Source: Bacteroidota bacterium
GTDB lineage: Bacteria; Bacteroidota; Bacteroidia; Bacteroidales; UBA4417
NCBI GenBank assembly: GCA_020048595.1
Contig: JAIFMH010000055.1
Coordinates: forward strand, 1-26,463
DNA: 26,463 bases
Direction of reading: 5' to 3'
The position numbers were made by a program, and so were the translations under genes. Under the pieces are notes generated by a model. The model saw only the letters and a program-made list of their open reading frames with translations, did no database searches and had not been told where the DNA came from. This document shows, piece by piece, positions 1-8,726 of the stretch (position 1 is the stretch's first letter; every line of letters starts with the position of its first letter).

Positions 1-5
1 TATTC

Positions 6-40
6 AAAAAAAAAAAGCTACCTGTTTTTACACAGGTAGC
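6..40 (-). terminator. Rho-independent terminator of the ice-binding/OmpA operon
   Basis: A 9-bp perfect stem GCTACCTGT (17-25) / ACAGGTAGC (32-40) has a 6-nt loop. On the minus strand it is followed by an 11-nt T run (the A run at 6-16 of the plus strand). It lies 35 bp past the stop codon of the OmpA-family gene, as expected for the end of that operon. Confidence 0.9.
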
Positions 41-74
41 CAATCATTATTAGTAATTTCTATGTCTGATAAAC

Positions 75-2123
75 CTACATCTTAGGAATAATATCAATTA
101 TAACGGTACGGTTATAAAAGCGTTCCTCAGGATATTTGTTTTCGAATGGTGCTGATTTTTCTTCTTCACCAAATCCGCTAACCTGGAATTTAACATCGCT
201 TCTGCCGGCTTTTGCAAGGCTCTTTTCAATAATTGCCTTAACATCATCAGCCCTGGCAACCGAGAGTTTCAGGTTATTGTCTTCACCTCCGATAATATCG
301 GTATGACCCTGGATAATAACTGTTCCGTTTAAAGGAATTTTTGGTGTTACTATTTCGGCGAGGTATTTTTCGTACATCTCGTTTGCTTTCGATTTATTGA
401 AATCATACAATATGCTGTATCTCATTCCTTCCTTGGTTTGTGGCGGTGTCCATAGTACCATGTGTACTGTTGATTCCTTTTCTTCAATCCTGCCGGCTTT
501 TGTATCAGCTATCATTTTCACCTTGTAATCACCTGATGGTGTTGTACCAAGTATTAAACGTGTAGGGATGCTGACGCTATCAACGGTATAAGGTCCGAAG
601 TGTTGAACTGTTCCTTTTTCGTCTTTTATTTCCAGTCTCCAGGTTTTGTAGGCTTCTGTTGCGCCTTTACTAACGAAAGTAACATAGCTTTCAACTGGAG
701 CTACCTGCGAAGTTGTAAGAACAACCGGTTTAAGTGATGCATCAGGTCCGCTCTGGAATTCCATCAACAGTTCAGGTGAAGTGCTTTCGATAGAAACTCT
801 GCGGTCGCCTTCACGAAGGAGTACAAGTTCATTGGTACCGCCTGGCTGTTCTGATGGAACATCAGGTCTGTTCTGGCCTTTGGTAGTAATTCTCGAACCA
901 CTGATTCCGAATACGTTAACAAGGTATTCTTTAATTGATTCTGCCATTTCGCGGCCATCTTTAGTGCCTTGACGTGACGATCCAACCAATGTTACGGAAG
1001 TCGAAGGATATTTCACCATACGGTCGCCGAGAATATTCAGGATGTTATAATATACAACCATCTGACGATCTGAACGACCTTCCATGTCTTTAGGCTTGTT
1101 TGTCTGAAGCTGGTCTTCTTTGAAATCTTTAACCTCATCCTTTTTAAGTAATACATAACGGTTAGGAATCTCAGCAGATCCTGCATCGAAGAACACATAA
1201 TTGCGTACAGGGAACACTTCAGTTACTTTGAGTTCTTCAGGAGCATTTGCAGGTGCATTAACCATAAACGTAACCGGTGGAACAACAACTACAACTTCTG
1301 CAGGTGTAATTGTTTCAGCTTTAGGAGGTGCTGGTATTTCACGGCCACGTCCCAGTTTAAGGGCAGCGCCGGCTCTGATAGTGGTTATATTCCATGTTTC
1401 AATTGAACGTGGGGTCTGACCAAAATAAGGCTGGAACGAAACAAAAGGTGAAAGTACCCATTGTGTCTGATGGTTTTGCGATGAGAGCTGAATGTCATAT
1501 CCGGCTCCTACCTGCATCGAAATCTGCATATCATTTATATCGCTGAAATCACCGGTAGCTTCCGGGGTAACGGCCTGATCAGGGTATGCTGGATTTATTC
1601 CCAGCTGATAGGTATATGATTTGGCGATATTGTAAGCAAAACGTGGGCCTGCATACATATAAAAATCACCTTTGAAAGGAGCAAGACGAAGACTTGGCTC
1701 AATGGTTACATAGCTTAAATCTGTTTCCAGATCAGCCGGACAATTGCATGGTGCTTTTACCTGGTCAAATTTCCCTTTACGGTTGTCCAAACCTCCCTGT
1801 AGCATAAATCCCCAGCGTGAATCAGCAGGATGATACTCAATAAGAGGAGCAACAAAAAGTCCGATACCCTGGCCTTCATGAAATGTTGCTGTAGGAGTGA
1901 AATTCGCATCCAGTTGATGTGTGGATCCTTCATAGAAGTTGAAGTTTGCAGTTCCCGCTACACCGAACCACCATGATGGCCTTGTGTATTGGGTATCCTG
2001 CGCCTGAAGCGACGTCTGCATGCCGATCAGCATAAAAGCACTTATAACAACGCCTTTAGCAATCAGGGTATAAGGGGACCACGCCTTACGCGGTCCCTTT
2101 TCTGAATTAATTTTTAATTTCAT
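75..2123 (-). CDS. OmpA-family outer-membrane protein with tandem OmpA-like C-terminal domains
   Basis: This 682-residue protein has a long signal sequence (hydrophobic stretch about residues 19-40, ending LQAQ). A region of about residues 48-260 looks like an outer-membrane beta-barrel, and a proline-rich linker follows. The last ~110 residues are an OmpA/MotB-type peptidoglycan-binding domain with GHTD and LSVARADDV, which hold the Asp and Arg positions used to bind diaminopimelate in the family. A second, degenerate OmpA-like block precedes it (about 305-450, starting NYVFFDAGSAEIP); it has no TD or LSxxRA motif and probably does not bind peptidoglycan in the usual way. The gene starts 10 bp after the stop of the ice-binding-like gene, so the two are almost certainly cotranscribed, and a terminator follows. 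Expected role: non-covalent anchoring of the outer membrane to the cell wall, perhaps with a surface partner. The OmpA family call is firm; the barrel is inferred from strand-like alternation. Confidence 0.88.
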   Translation of the reverse strand: MKLKINSEKGPRKAWSPYTLIAKGVVISAFMLIGMQTSLQAQDTQYTRPSWWFGVAGTANFNFYEGSTHQLDANFTPTATFHEGQGIGLFVAPLIEYHPADSRWGFMLQGGLDNRKGKFDQVKAPCNCPADLETDLSYVTIEPSLRLAPFKGDFYMYAGPRFAYNIAKSYTYQLGINPAYPDQAVTPEATGDFSDINDMQISMQVGAGYDIQLSSQNHQTQWVLSPFVSFQPYFGQTPRSIETWNITTIRAGAALKLGRGREIPAPPKAETITPAEVVVVVPPVTFMVNAPANAPEELKVTEVFPVRNYVFFDAGSAEIPNRYVLLKKDEVKDFKEDQLQTNKPKDMEGRSDRQMVVYYNILNILGDRMVKYPSTSVTLVGSSRQGTKDGREMAESIKEYLVNVFGISGSRITTKGQNRPDVPSEQPGGTNELVLLREGDRRVSIESTSPELLMEFQSGPDASLKPVVLTTSQVAPVESYVTFVSKGATEAYKTWRLEIKDEKGTVQHFGPYTVDSVSIPTRLILGTTPSGDYKVKMIADTKAGRIEEKESTVHMVLWTPPQTKEGMRYSILYDFNKSKANEMYEKYLAEIVTPKIPLNGTVIIQGHTDIIGGEDNNLKLSVARADDVKAIIEKSLAKAGRSDVKFQVSGFGEEEKSAPFENKYPEERFYNRTVIIDIIPKM

Positions 2124-2133
2124 ATACTTAGTA

Positions 2134-4179
2134 TTATGGTTTTGTTATTGTATTTGTGTGTGTCATTACTACGGCACCATTCCTGGCAAGCATACGGCCT
2201 ACAACAGTTGCATGCGAGTTCATTGTTATGGATGTTAAAGCCAGAACATTTCCCTGGAATATGGTATAATCACCAATAGTAGCTGAACTGCCGGTTTGCC
2301 AGTACACGTTTTTAGCCTGTGCTCCGCCGGTGAGGATTACATTTCCGCCTGCGCCACCAACTGTTGTAAAGTCAGATGCAATCTGGAATATCCAAACGGC
2401 ATTAGGGTCACCTTGTCCGTCGAGCGTTAAATCACCTGATTGAATTAATAAGGTAGATGTTGATTTGTAAATACCCGGTGCAAGTGTTTTACCACCCTGA
2501 TCGCCTGATACTGTAGCTGGCGCCGGTGAAGATGCTCCTTCAGCAAAAAGGTATGCATTGGTAAGATCAGTTTTAGCCTGTAAAAGCATGGCTGCAACTC
2601 CCGGAGGATTAATATCATCAGCGGCAAAAATTGCACCGTTTACTATTGTTGCCGGTGGAAATCCGGTTACTGAAGAACGAAGACCAGGATAAATCCCGAC
2701 ATTCATATTATTAATTACGCTGAAACCTGCAGCATTACTAACTCCAACACCTGCTAATATACCGAATTCGTCAGCTGAATTAAGATCCACGATTGGAGGA
2801 ATAATTGTTCCGCCTGCGGTCCTGAAGGTCCATACATAATCTTCGGAAAGTGCTATACCTACAAGATTCATAGCGCCGGTTGTAACGGTTGCTGTGTAAG
2901 TGGTTGCCGGTAAAAGATCAATTGAAGGTGTAAATGTGGCATCGGTTCCTGAGTAAGAAACTAAACCTGCAACAGTGTTTGTACCCTGTTTCAATGTAAA
3001 TGTCAACGAAGTAATTGTCAGAGGATCCATGCTCATATTAAAGCCTGCGGTAAGCATTTTGTTGAGAGCTATGTTACTGGCATTGTCCGAAGGATCGGTT
3101 GAAATTACAAGAGGCTCAGTAAGTGAGGCAGTGGTAAAGGACCAAACATAGTTTGATGCCAGTGTCATTCCGGAAACACTTGATGCGCCGGTAGTAATAG
3201 TACCGGTATAAATGGTAGATGGCAAAAGATCGACGGTTGGATTAAATGATGCAGTAGTACCTGTATAGGATACTGTTCCTGCAATTGCCGTTGTGCCCTG
3301 GTACAGCGTAAAAGTTGTTGTATTAATGGTTAACGGATTCATAGCTAAATTAAATGTTGCAGTTACCGTTTTATTAAGAGGAACTCCTTTTGCATTATTT
3401 GCCGGAGAAATGGAAATAATTGCAGGATTTAAATATGCCCCGGTTCTGAAGGTCCATACATAGTTACTCTGAAGCGAAGCTCCCTGAACATTCATTGCAG
3501 CGGTAGTAATTGTACCGGTGTATATGGTGTTTGCTGTAAGTGGACTTGAAGGAGTAAATGTTGCCTTGGTTCCGTTGTAGGTAACTGTTCCGGCAACTGA
3601 TGTTGTTCCCTGTTGAAGAGTAAAAGAGGTTTGCGTAATTGTTGTTGGATCCATCGCAACGCTGAAGTTTGCTTCAACATCTGTTTTCATAAATACATTT
3701 AAAGCATTGTTTGCCGGGTCAGTCGAAATAACTGTAGGTGACAAAACAACACCGGTACTGAAAGTCCAGACATAATCAGTTTGCAATGGCGTACCGGCAA
3801 AATCCTTTATCGTAGCTTTAATCCTTCCGGTATAGGTTGTGTTGGATGTAAGCGGAGTTGAAGGCTCAAAGCTCATAGTAGCATTTGAGTTGTTATAGGT
3901 CAGGATGCCGGTAATGGCATCACTTGATTTTAAACCACTGGTCAGAACAAAGGATTCCTGGTTAATAGTTGCAGGGTCCATTTCTTCATTAAAGGTTGCG
4001 GTAATAACCTGTCGGAGAGGTACTGATGTGGCAGCGTTTGCCGGATTAGTTGAAATAACAACCGGGCATACGTAGATAGTTTCAACATAGTCATCCTTTT
4101 TGCAAGCAGTAAAAATTGCTGCTAAAGCTAAGAACGCTACGATCGTAGTAGTCCATAATCTTGTTCGATTTGTTTTCAT
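2134..4179 (-). CDS. Ice-binding-like (DUF3494) lipoprotein with four Ig-like repeats
   Basis: I take the ATG at 4179 (681 residues), because it gives a clean lipoprotein signal: a basic start, a hydrophobic core and lipobox FTAC followed by KKDD. An in-frame ATG 20 codons upstream (4239) adds an unlikely leader and lies upstream of the predicted -7 box. After the lipobox come four SbsA-type bacterial Ig-like repeats of about 95-100 residues, each opening with a variant of VISTDPANNA and carrying MDPxTIT. From about residue 450 to the end is a DUF3494 domain (DLNSADEFGILAG, GQGDPNAVWIFQI, VGRMLARNGAV), the beta-solenoid fold of microbial ice-binding proteins. Family members bind ice or act as adhesins; binding here is untested. 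The lipid anchor plus Ig stalk suggest a surface-displayed adhesin. It is first gene of an operon with the OmpA-family gene, and its promoter carries the 37-bp element. Confidence 0.88.
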   Translation of the reverse strand: MKTNRTRLWTTTIVAFLALAAIFTACKKDDYVETIYVCPVVISTNPANAATSVPLRQVITATFNEEMDPATINQESFVLTSGLKSSDAITGILTYNNSNATMSFEPSTPLTSNTTYTGRIKATIKDFAGTPLQTDYVWTFSTGVVLSPTVISTDPANNALNVFMKTDVEANFSVAMDPTTITQTSFTLQQGTTSVAGTVTYNGTKATFTPSSPLTANTIYTGTITTAAMNVQGASLQSNYVWTFRTGAYLNPAIISISPANNAKGVPLNKTVTATFNLAMNPLTINTTTFTLYQGTTAIAGTVSYTGTTASFNPTVDLLPSTIYTGTITTGASSVSGMTLASNYVWSFTTASLTEPLVISTDPSDNASNIALNKMLTAGFNMSMDPLTITSLTFTLKQGTNTVAGLVSYSGTDATFTPSIDLLPATTYTATVTTGAMNLVGIALSEDYVWTFRTAGGTIIPPIVDLNSADEFGILAGVGVSNAAGFSVINNMNVGIYPGLRSSVTGFPPATIVNGAIFAADDINPPGVAAMLLQAKTDLTNAYLFAEGASSPAPATVSGDQGGKTLAPGIYKSTSTLLIQSGDLTLDGQGDPNAVWIFQIASDFTTVGGAGGNVILTGGAQAKNVYWQTGSSATIGDYTIFQGNVLALTSITMNSHATVVGRMLARNGAVVMTHTNTITKP

Positions 4180-4219
4180 TTTTTTGATTGGTTTAATGAA
4201 TGATATTTTTTTAACGGAG

Positions 4220-4284
4220 CAAAGGACGCCCCAATCCAACCAAAATAATTACATAATAAAAAGTTAGAGTTACATCATTCACAC
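4220..4284 (-). promoter_or_regulatory. Promoter of the ice-binding/OmpA operon with 37-bp element (copy A)
   Basis: Read on the minus strand, the 37-bp element (4284 down to 4248) starts GTGTGAATGATGTAAC and ends ATTATGTAAT. A gap of 20 bp separates it from GTCCTTTG (4227-4220), which matches the TTTG part of the Bacteroidota -7 box. The predicted start of transcription would leave a leader of roughly 35 nt before the ATG at 4179. This copy has the most divergent middle and a spacing one base shorter than the other four. Confidence 0.7.
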
Positions 4285-4329
4285 ATTTCATTTCAGCTTC
4301 GGGTTATGCCTCAAATACAGACTGTTAAT

Positions 4330-4395
4330 GTGTGAATCATATAACTTATTGCCAAAGTTATGTAACTCAATTGCGCAAAAACAACCTCAACTTTG
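4330..4395 (+). promoter_or_regulatory. Promoter of the DUF748 gene with 37-bp element (copy B)
   Basis: The element (4330-4366) starts GTGTGAATCATATAAC and ends GTTATGTAAC; 21 bp later lies CAACTTTG (4388-4395), a -7 box. Within the element ATAACTT (4341-4347) and AAGTTAT (4355-4361) form a perfect inverted repeat. It lies back-to-back with copy A, with 45 bp between the two elements. The leader to the ATG at 4449 would be about 45-50 nt. Confidence 0.75.
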
Positions 4396-4448
4396 CAAAA
4401 AATTTTGAGTTCTGCGTAAAGCAGATCACAGCCCCAAAAAAAAGGTAA

Positions 4449-6875
4449 ATGCCTGAAAAACCAAATCAACTAACTGCTTATGGCAGAAACACTTTAGCTG
4501 CTTTTAAGCGTAAAAGCCGCAAGTATTTCATGCAAAGCCGCAAGCATAAACTATTCAGGGCACTACTTACAGGTATAAGTGTGCTCATAGTAATTATCGG
4601 GATCGCTGTATTATTCATTTCACCTGTAACAAAATACCTGGTCGAGAAATATGACCTGAGATATACAGGGCGTCAAATTACAATGGACTGGGCGTATGTG
4701 AACCCGTTTACCGGGTATATACATTTCGATAACTTAAAAATACATGAACTGCAAAGTGATAGTATATTCCTTTCGGTAAAAGGTGTTAGTGCCAATTTCG
4801 CAATGCGGAAATTATTTTCCAAAACTTATGTAATAAGCGAACTTACTTTAAATAATCCAAAAGGCATTATCATTCAGATCGACAAGGATTTAAATTTTGA
4901 TGATCTTATTGCGAAGTTCTCCCCGAAAATTGATTCCATTAAGGCTGTTGCACCGGTTCACTTCAGTATTCTCAAAATCAAAATTGTTGACGGGGAATTC
5001 TACTACAAAGAAAGAGTTACTCCTATAAATTACTTTATAAAAAACGTAGATATTGAAAGTACAGGAATACATTGGGATGCTGATACAATTGCTGCAAAAT
5101 TTTCGCTTTTATCAGGCATTGGAGGTGGCGGAATGCAGGGTAATTTTACCATCAATACAAAAAATCTCGATTACCGGCTGGCAGTTGAGGCTCAGAAATT
5201 CGATCTTGAAATCCTGGAACAATATCTTAAAGAATTAACCAACTTCGGGTATTTTAATGGTAATATTGACGCAGACCTTAAAATTAAAGGCAGTTTTAAA
5301 ACGGCTGAAAATGTAACTTTCAGAGGATTGCTGGCCATAAACGATTTTCGTACCGGCGAAAAGCCCGGTGAAGATTATGCCTCCTTCCGGAAATTGGCGG
5401 TAGCGATATATGAACTGAGTCCGAAAAATCATAAATATCTTTTCGATTCAGTTTCTCTGAATAATCCCTATTTCAAATATGAGCGTTATGATTACCTGGA
5501 TAACCTCACGCGAATGTTTGTATCAGAAGAAACTAAAATTGCTGCCGAATCACCGGGAGCTAAATTTAACCTTGTTCTCGAAATTGGAAATTATATAAAA
5601 AGATTGTCGCAGAATTTCTTCCGGAGTAATTACAAAATCAACAGGCTGGCCATTTACAGCGGCGACCTGGAATTCAGTGATTATTCGTTAAGCGAGAAAT
5701 TCAACATCCATCTTAATCCTTTAAATGTACTGGCCGATTCCATTACAAAAAATCAGAAAAGGGTGAGTGTATACATAAATTCCGGAATACAGCCATTTGG
5801 AAATGCAACGGTTTCATTAAGTATAAATCCTAACGACAGCTCTGATTTCGATATGAAATATATGCTTCAAAAAATGCCTGTCGCCATGTTTAATCCGTAT
5901 TTAATCCAATATACTTCATTCCCTCTCGACCGGGGAACAATTTCGGTGAACGGAACATGGAATGTCAGAAACGGTATTATTAAAAGTGATAATCATTTGG
6001 TAATCATCGACCCCAGGCTTACAAGCAGAAAGAAAACTGCTGATATCAAACGGCTTCCCATGAAGCTCATAATGGCTTTTGTACGCGAACGCGGTAATGT
6101 AATTGATTACGAAGTCCCGATAAGCGGTGATTTAAAGGATCCAAAATTTCATTTACGCGATGTTATTATTGATGTACTGGGAAATGTTTTTGTAAAGCCT
6201 GCAACCACTGCTTATCGTATGGAAGTGAAAAAAACAGAGCTCGAAATCGAAAAATCACTTACCCTGAAATGGGAAATGCGCGGCAGTTCACTTACCAATG
6301 AACAGGAAAGGTTTATTTTACGCATGGCCGATTTCCTGGTCGAAAATCCGGATGCAACTATTACCGTTACACCGCAAATGTATTCCATTAAAGAAAAAGA
6401 AAATATCATGCTTTTTGAAGCGAAGAAAAAATACTTCATGACTACTGAAAGCAAAGATGAAACGTATTTCAGCCGGAAAGATGCTGAAGCGGTTGATAAA
6501 ATGTCAGTTAAAGATATAAAGTTTATTAGCTATTTAAACAAGCAAACCGCTGACTCAATGCTATTTACAACCCAGGATAAATGCGGCAGATTTTTGGGCG
6601 GAACCATTGTAGAAATCAGGTACAATCAGCTGAATAAAGAAAGAGAAACCTCTTTCATTTCGTACTTCAAGGATAGAAATGTAGAGAAACGGATAATTAT
6701 TTCTGCAGCACGGAATGTGATTCCTTACAATGGGTTTTCATTCTATAAGATTGTGTATAACGGCGAATTCCCTAAAAAACTAATGGACGCCTATCTGAAA
6801 ATGAATGAATTAAATGATCGCGCTCCACGAAACCTGTTCAATAAAGAACGAAAGAAATATAAAAGCATCTTGTAA
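4449..6875 (+). CDS. DUF748/AsmA-like membrane-anchored envelope protein
   Basis: This 808-residue protein has a basic N-terminus, one transmembrane segment (about residues 38-60), then a long beta-rich periplasmic part. The segment after the membrane helix (GRQITMDWAYVNPFTGYIHFDNLKI) and a late block (PMKLIMAFVRERGNVIDYEVPISGDLKDPKFHLRD, quoted as PMKLIMAFV, then IDYEVPISGDLKDPKF) are typical of DUF748, a relative of AsmA/TamB proteins. The C-terminal ~200 residues have the region that follows this block in DUF748 proteins. AsmA-like proteins are thought to form hydrophobic grooves carrying phospholipid between inner and outer membranes. Next to two mlaEFD sets this suggests a linked role in lipid traffic; that is inference. 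AAAGG lies just upstream of the ATG. Family call firm, function uncertain. Confidence 0.85.
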   Translation: MPEKPNQLTAYGRNTLAAFKRKSRKYFMQSRKHKLFRALLTGISVLIVIIGIAVLFISPVTKYLVEKYDLRYTGRQITMDWAYVNPFTGYIHFDNLKIHELQSDSIFLSVKGVSANFAMRKLFSKTYVISELTLNNPKGIIIQIDKDLNFDDLIAKFSPKIDSIKAVAPVHFSILKIKIVDGEFYYKERVTPINYFIKNVDIESTGIHWDADTIAAKFSLLSGIGGGGMQGNFTINTKNLDYRLAVEAQKFDLEILEQYLKELTNFGYFNGNIDADLKIKGSFKTAENVTFRGLLAINDFRTGEKPGEDYASFRKLAVAIYELSPKNHKYLFDSVSLNNPYFKYERYDYLDNLTRMFVSEETKIAAESPGAKFNLVLEIGNYIKRLSQNFFRSNYKINRLAIYSGDLEFSDYSLSEKFNIHLNPLNVLADSITKNQKRVSVYINSGIQPFGNATVSLSINPNDSSDFDMKYMLQKMPVAMFNPYLIQYTSFPLDRGTISVNGTWNVRNGIIKSDNHLVIIDPRLTSRKKTADIKRLPMKLIMAFVRERGNVIDYEVPISGDLKDPKFHLRDVIIDVLGNVFVKPATTAYRMEVKKTELEIEKSLTLKWEMRGSSLTNEQERFILRMADFLVENPDATITVTPQMYSIKEKENIMLFEAKKKYFMTTESKDETYFSRKDAEAVDKMSVKDIKFISYLNKQTADSMLFTTQDKCGRFLGGTIVEIRYNQLNKERETSFISYFKDRNVEKRIIISAARNVIPYNGFSFYKIVYNGEFPKKLMDAYLKMNELNDRAPRNLFNKERKKYKSIL

Positions 6876-6950
6876 GATTCAGCTGATTAAAAAAAGTAAA
6901 ATACTTTGGCTGATTTTTTGACTTGAATTAATGCATTTGTTATCTTGAAC

Positions 6951-7016
6951 GTGTGAATTATACAATGAATTAAAAAAATTATATAACATGTTTCAAATGA
7001 GTAGTTTTCATCTTTG
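6951..7016 (+). promoter_or_regulatory. Promoter upstream of mlaE1 with 37-bp element (copy C)
   Basis: The element (6951-6987) starts GTGTGAATTATACAAT and ends ATTATATAAC; exactly 21 bp later is CATCTTTG (7009-7016), a -7-like box. The leader to the mlaE1 ATG would be about 125 nt. It is the most AT-rich copy and its left half is the weakest, but GTGTGAAT and TTATATAA are intact and the total length is the same 37 bp. Confidence 0.65.
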
Positions 7017-7098
7017 CATTGAAATCTACCGGTAAAAAGTTACATTTAAATAAACATTCCGGCAGCATTACAATTGACAGGACTTCAGCAAAATTTAG

Positions 7099-7131
7099 TA
7101 CTTTTGGGTATCCCGTTACCAGATACTTTTG
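7099..7131 (+). promoter_or_regulatory. Two further TAnnTTTG boxes in the mlaE1 leader
   Basis: TACTTTTG occurs at 7099-7106 and again at 7124-7131, both perfect to the Bacteroidota -7 consensus. The TTTG ending at 7106 is 17 bp before the second box and could act as its -33 element. They may give element-independent expression of mlaEFD1. The evidence is sequence match only, and the second would leave a leader of only about 10 nt. Confidence 0.35.
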
Positions 7132-7148
7132 CAACATATTCAAGCTAA

Positions 7149-7943
7149 ATGGCAATTTTTACAAAAAGGAAATATTTATTTACTAAAGGAATCGACCAGT
7201 ATTTTACGGGCGTTCAAAGCGCTTATAGTTTTACGGCACTTTTCTTTAAAGAAGCGTTTAAAAGGCCTTTTCACTTTCGCGAAGTAGTTAGACAAAGTTT
7301 TGAGGTGGGTTTAAAATCACTGCCTTTAATTACACTTACCGGTTTTATTGTAGGTGTGGTTTTCACAAAACAATCGCGCCCTTCGCTCGAGGATTTTGGC
7401 GCAGCTTCCTGGCTTCCTTCGTTAATAGGTATTGCCATAGTACGGGCTTTGGGGCCATTGGTAACAGCACTGATATGCGCCGGCAAAGTGGGTTCAAGCA
7501 TAGGTGCCGAACTGGGTTCCATGAAAGTAACCGAACAGATTGACGCCATGGAAGTATCGGCAATAAATCCGTTTAAATACCTGGTAGTTTCCCGTGTGCT
7601 GGCAACTACCATAACCATTCCCATACTCTCATTGTATTGCAGCTTTGTTGGATTGCTCGGTTCGTTTGTAAATGTTCATGCCGAAGAAACCACCAGCTTT
7701 ATCACCTTTTACCAAAGCGCATTTTCAAGCATCAGCTTCCTCGACATATACACATCTGTTGTTAAAGCAATTATATACGGTTTTACAATCGGAATAGTAG
7801 GCGCTTACAAAGGATTTAACGCCTCACAGGGAACCCGCGGCGTTGGGAAAGCAGCAAACCAGGCAGTTGTGCTGTCTATGTTCCTTATATTTCTCGAAGA
7901 ACTTGTAATTGTTCAGGTTGCCAACTGGATACGATATTTTTAA
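7149..7943 (+). CDS. mlaE: MlaE-type lipid ABC transporter permease, set 1
   Basis: This 264-residue inner-membrane protein is of the MlaE/DUF140 family. The family signature is clear at about residues 101-150: GPLVTALICAGKVGSSIGAE, then LGSMKVTEQIDAMEV, followed by NPFKYLVVSRVLATT. About five hydrophobic segments are seen. In MlaFEDB complexes this subunit forms the membrane core that moves phospholipid between the inner membrane and the MCE ring. The stop is 3 bp before the ATG of the ATPase gene, so mlaE1-F1-D1 is one operon. The usual REMGP before the signature is RALGP here, while the paralogue at 10641 keeps REMGP. Direction of transport cannot be read from sequence. Confidence 0.95.
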   Translation: MAIFTKRKYLFTKGIDQYFTGVQSAYSFTALFFKEAFKRPFHFREVVRQSFEVGLKSLPLITLTGFIVGVVFTKQSRPSLEDFGAASWLPSLIGIAIVRALGPLVTALICAGKVGSSIGAELGSMKVTEQIDAMEVSAINPFKYLVVSRVLATTITIPILSLYCSFVGLLGSFVNVHAEETTSFITFYQSAFSSISFLDIYTSVVKAIIYGFTIGIVGAYKGFNASQGTRGVGKAANQAVVLSMFLIFLEELVIVQVANWIRYF

Positions 7944-7946
7944 ACC

Positions 7947-8723
7947 ATGGAAGAACTGAAACAACATATCATAAATTACAATGAGGCGGTTATTTCGATC
8001 AGCGGATTATATAAGTCGTTTGGCGACCTTGATGTATTAAAAGGAATTGATTTTGAGCTTTTTAAAGGCGAAAATGTAGCCGTGCTCGGCAAATCGGGCA
8101 CAGGGAAATCTGTTCTGATAAAAATAATTATCGGTTTGCTCAAGCCCGATAAAGGCGAAGTGATTGTTTTGGGCGAACAGGTAGATAAACTTGAACGAAA
8201 AGAACTTGACGCTCTACGCTTGCGGATTGGATTTTCCTTTCAAAGCAGTGCCTTGTACGATAGCATGAATGTGTATCAGAACCTGGCTTTCCCGTTAACC
8301 ATGAACAGGAAAAACCTGAGCAGGAAAGATGTTGATGAAGCTGTTGCCGAAGTGCTGGAAGCCGTAAGTTTAAATGACAAAGCAAAGCAGTTGCCTTCGG
8401 ACCTCTCGGGTGGGCAGCGTAAACGAATCGGCATTGCGCGTACACTTATCCTGAAGCCCGAAATTATGTTGTACGACGAGCCCACTTCGGGTCTCGACCC
8501 GGTTACCAGTGCCGAAATCATTGAGCTTATAAACGAAGTTCAACAAAAATACAATACCAGTTCAATTATAATAACTCACGATCTTACCTGCGCCAAAAAT
8601 ACCGGCAACCGCACTGCCATGCTGCTCGATGGCAGATTTATGAAAATCGGGACATTCGACGATGTTTTCGACACGAATGATGAGCAAGTAAAAGCATTTT
8701 TTAATTACAATTTTATACAATAA
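7947..8723 (+). CDS. mlaF: MlaF-type ABC transporter ATP-binding protein, set 1
   Basis: This 258-residue cytoplasmic ATPase has Walker A GKSGTGKS at residues 48-55, a Q-loop in GFSFQSSALYDSM, signature LSGGQRKRIGIAR, Walker B IMLYDEPTSGLDP and switch IITHD. ALYDSM after the Q-loop is characteristic of MlaF-type ATPases. It powers the MlaE permease encoded 3 bp upstream, and the MCE subunit gene starts 3 bp downstream. All catalytic motifs are intact. Confidence 0.95.
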   Translation: MEELKQHIINYNEAVISISGLYKSFGDLDVLKGIDFELFKGENVAVLGKSGTGKSVLIKIIIGLLKPDKGEVIVLGEQVDKLERKELDALRLRIGFSFQSSALYDSMNVYQNLAFPLTMNRKNLSRKDVDEAVAEVLEAVSLNDKAKQLPSDLSGGQRKRIGIARTLILKPEIMLYDEPTSGLDPVTSAEIIELINEVQQKYNTSSIIITHDLTCAKNTGNRTAMLLDGRFMKIGTFDDVFDTNDEQVKAFFNYNFIQ

Positions 8724-8726
8724 CAT

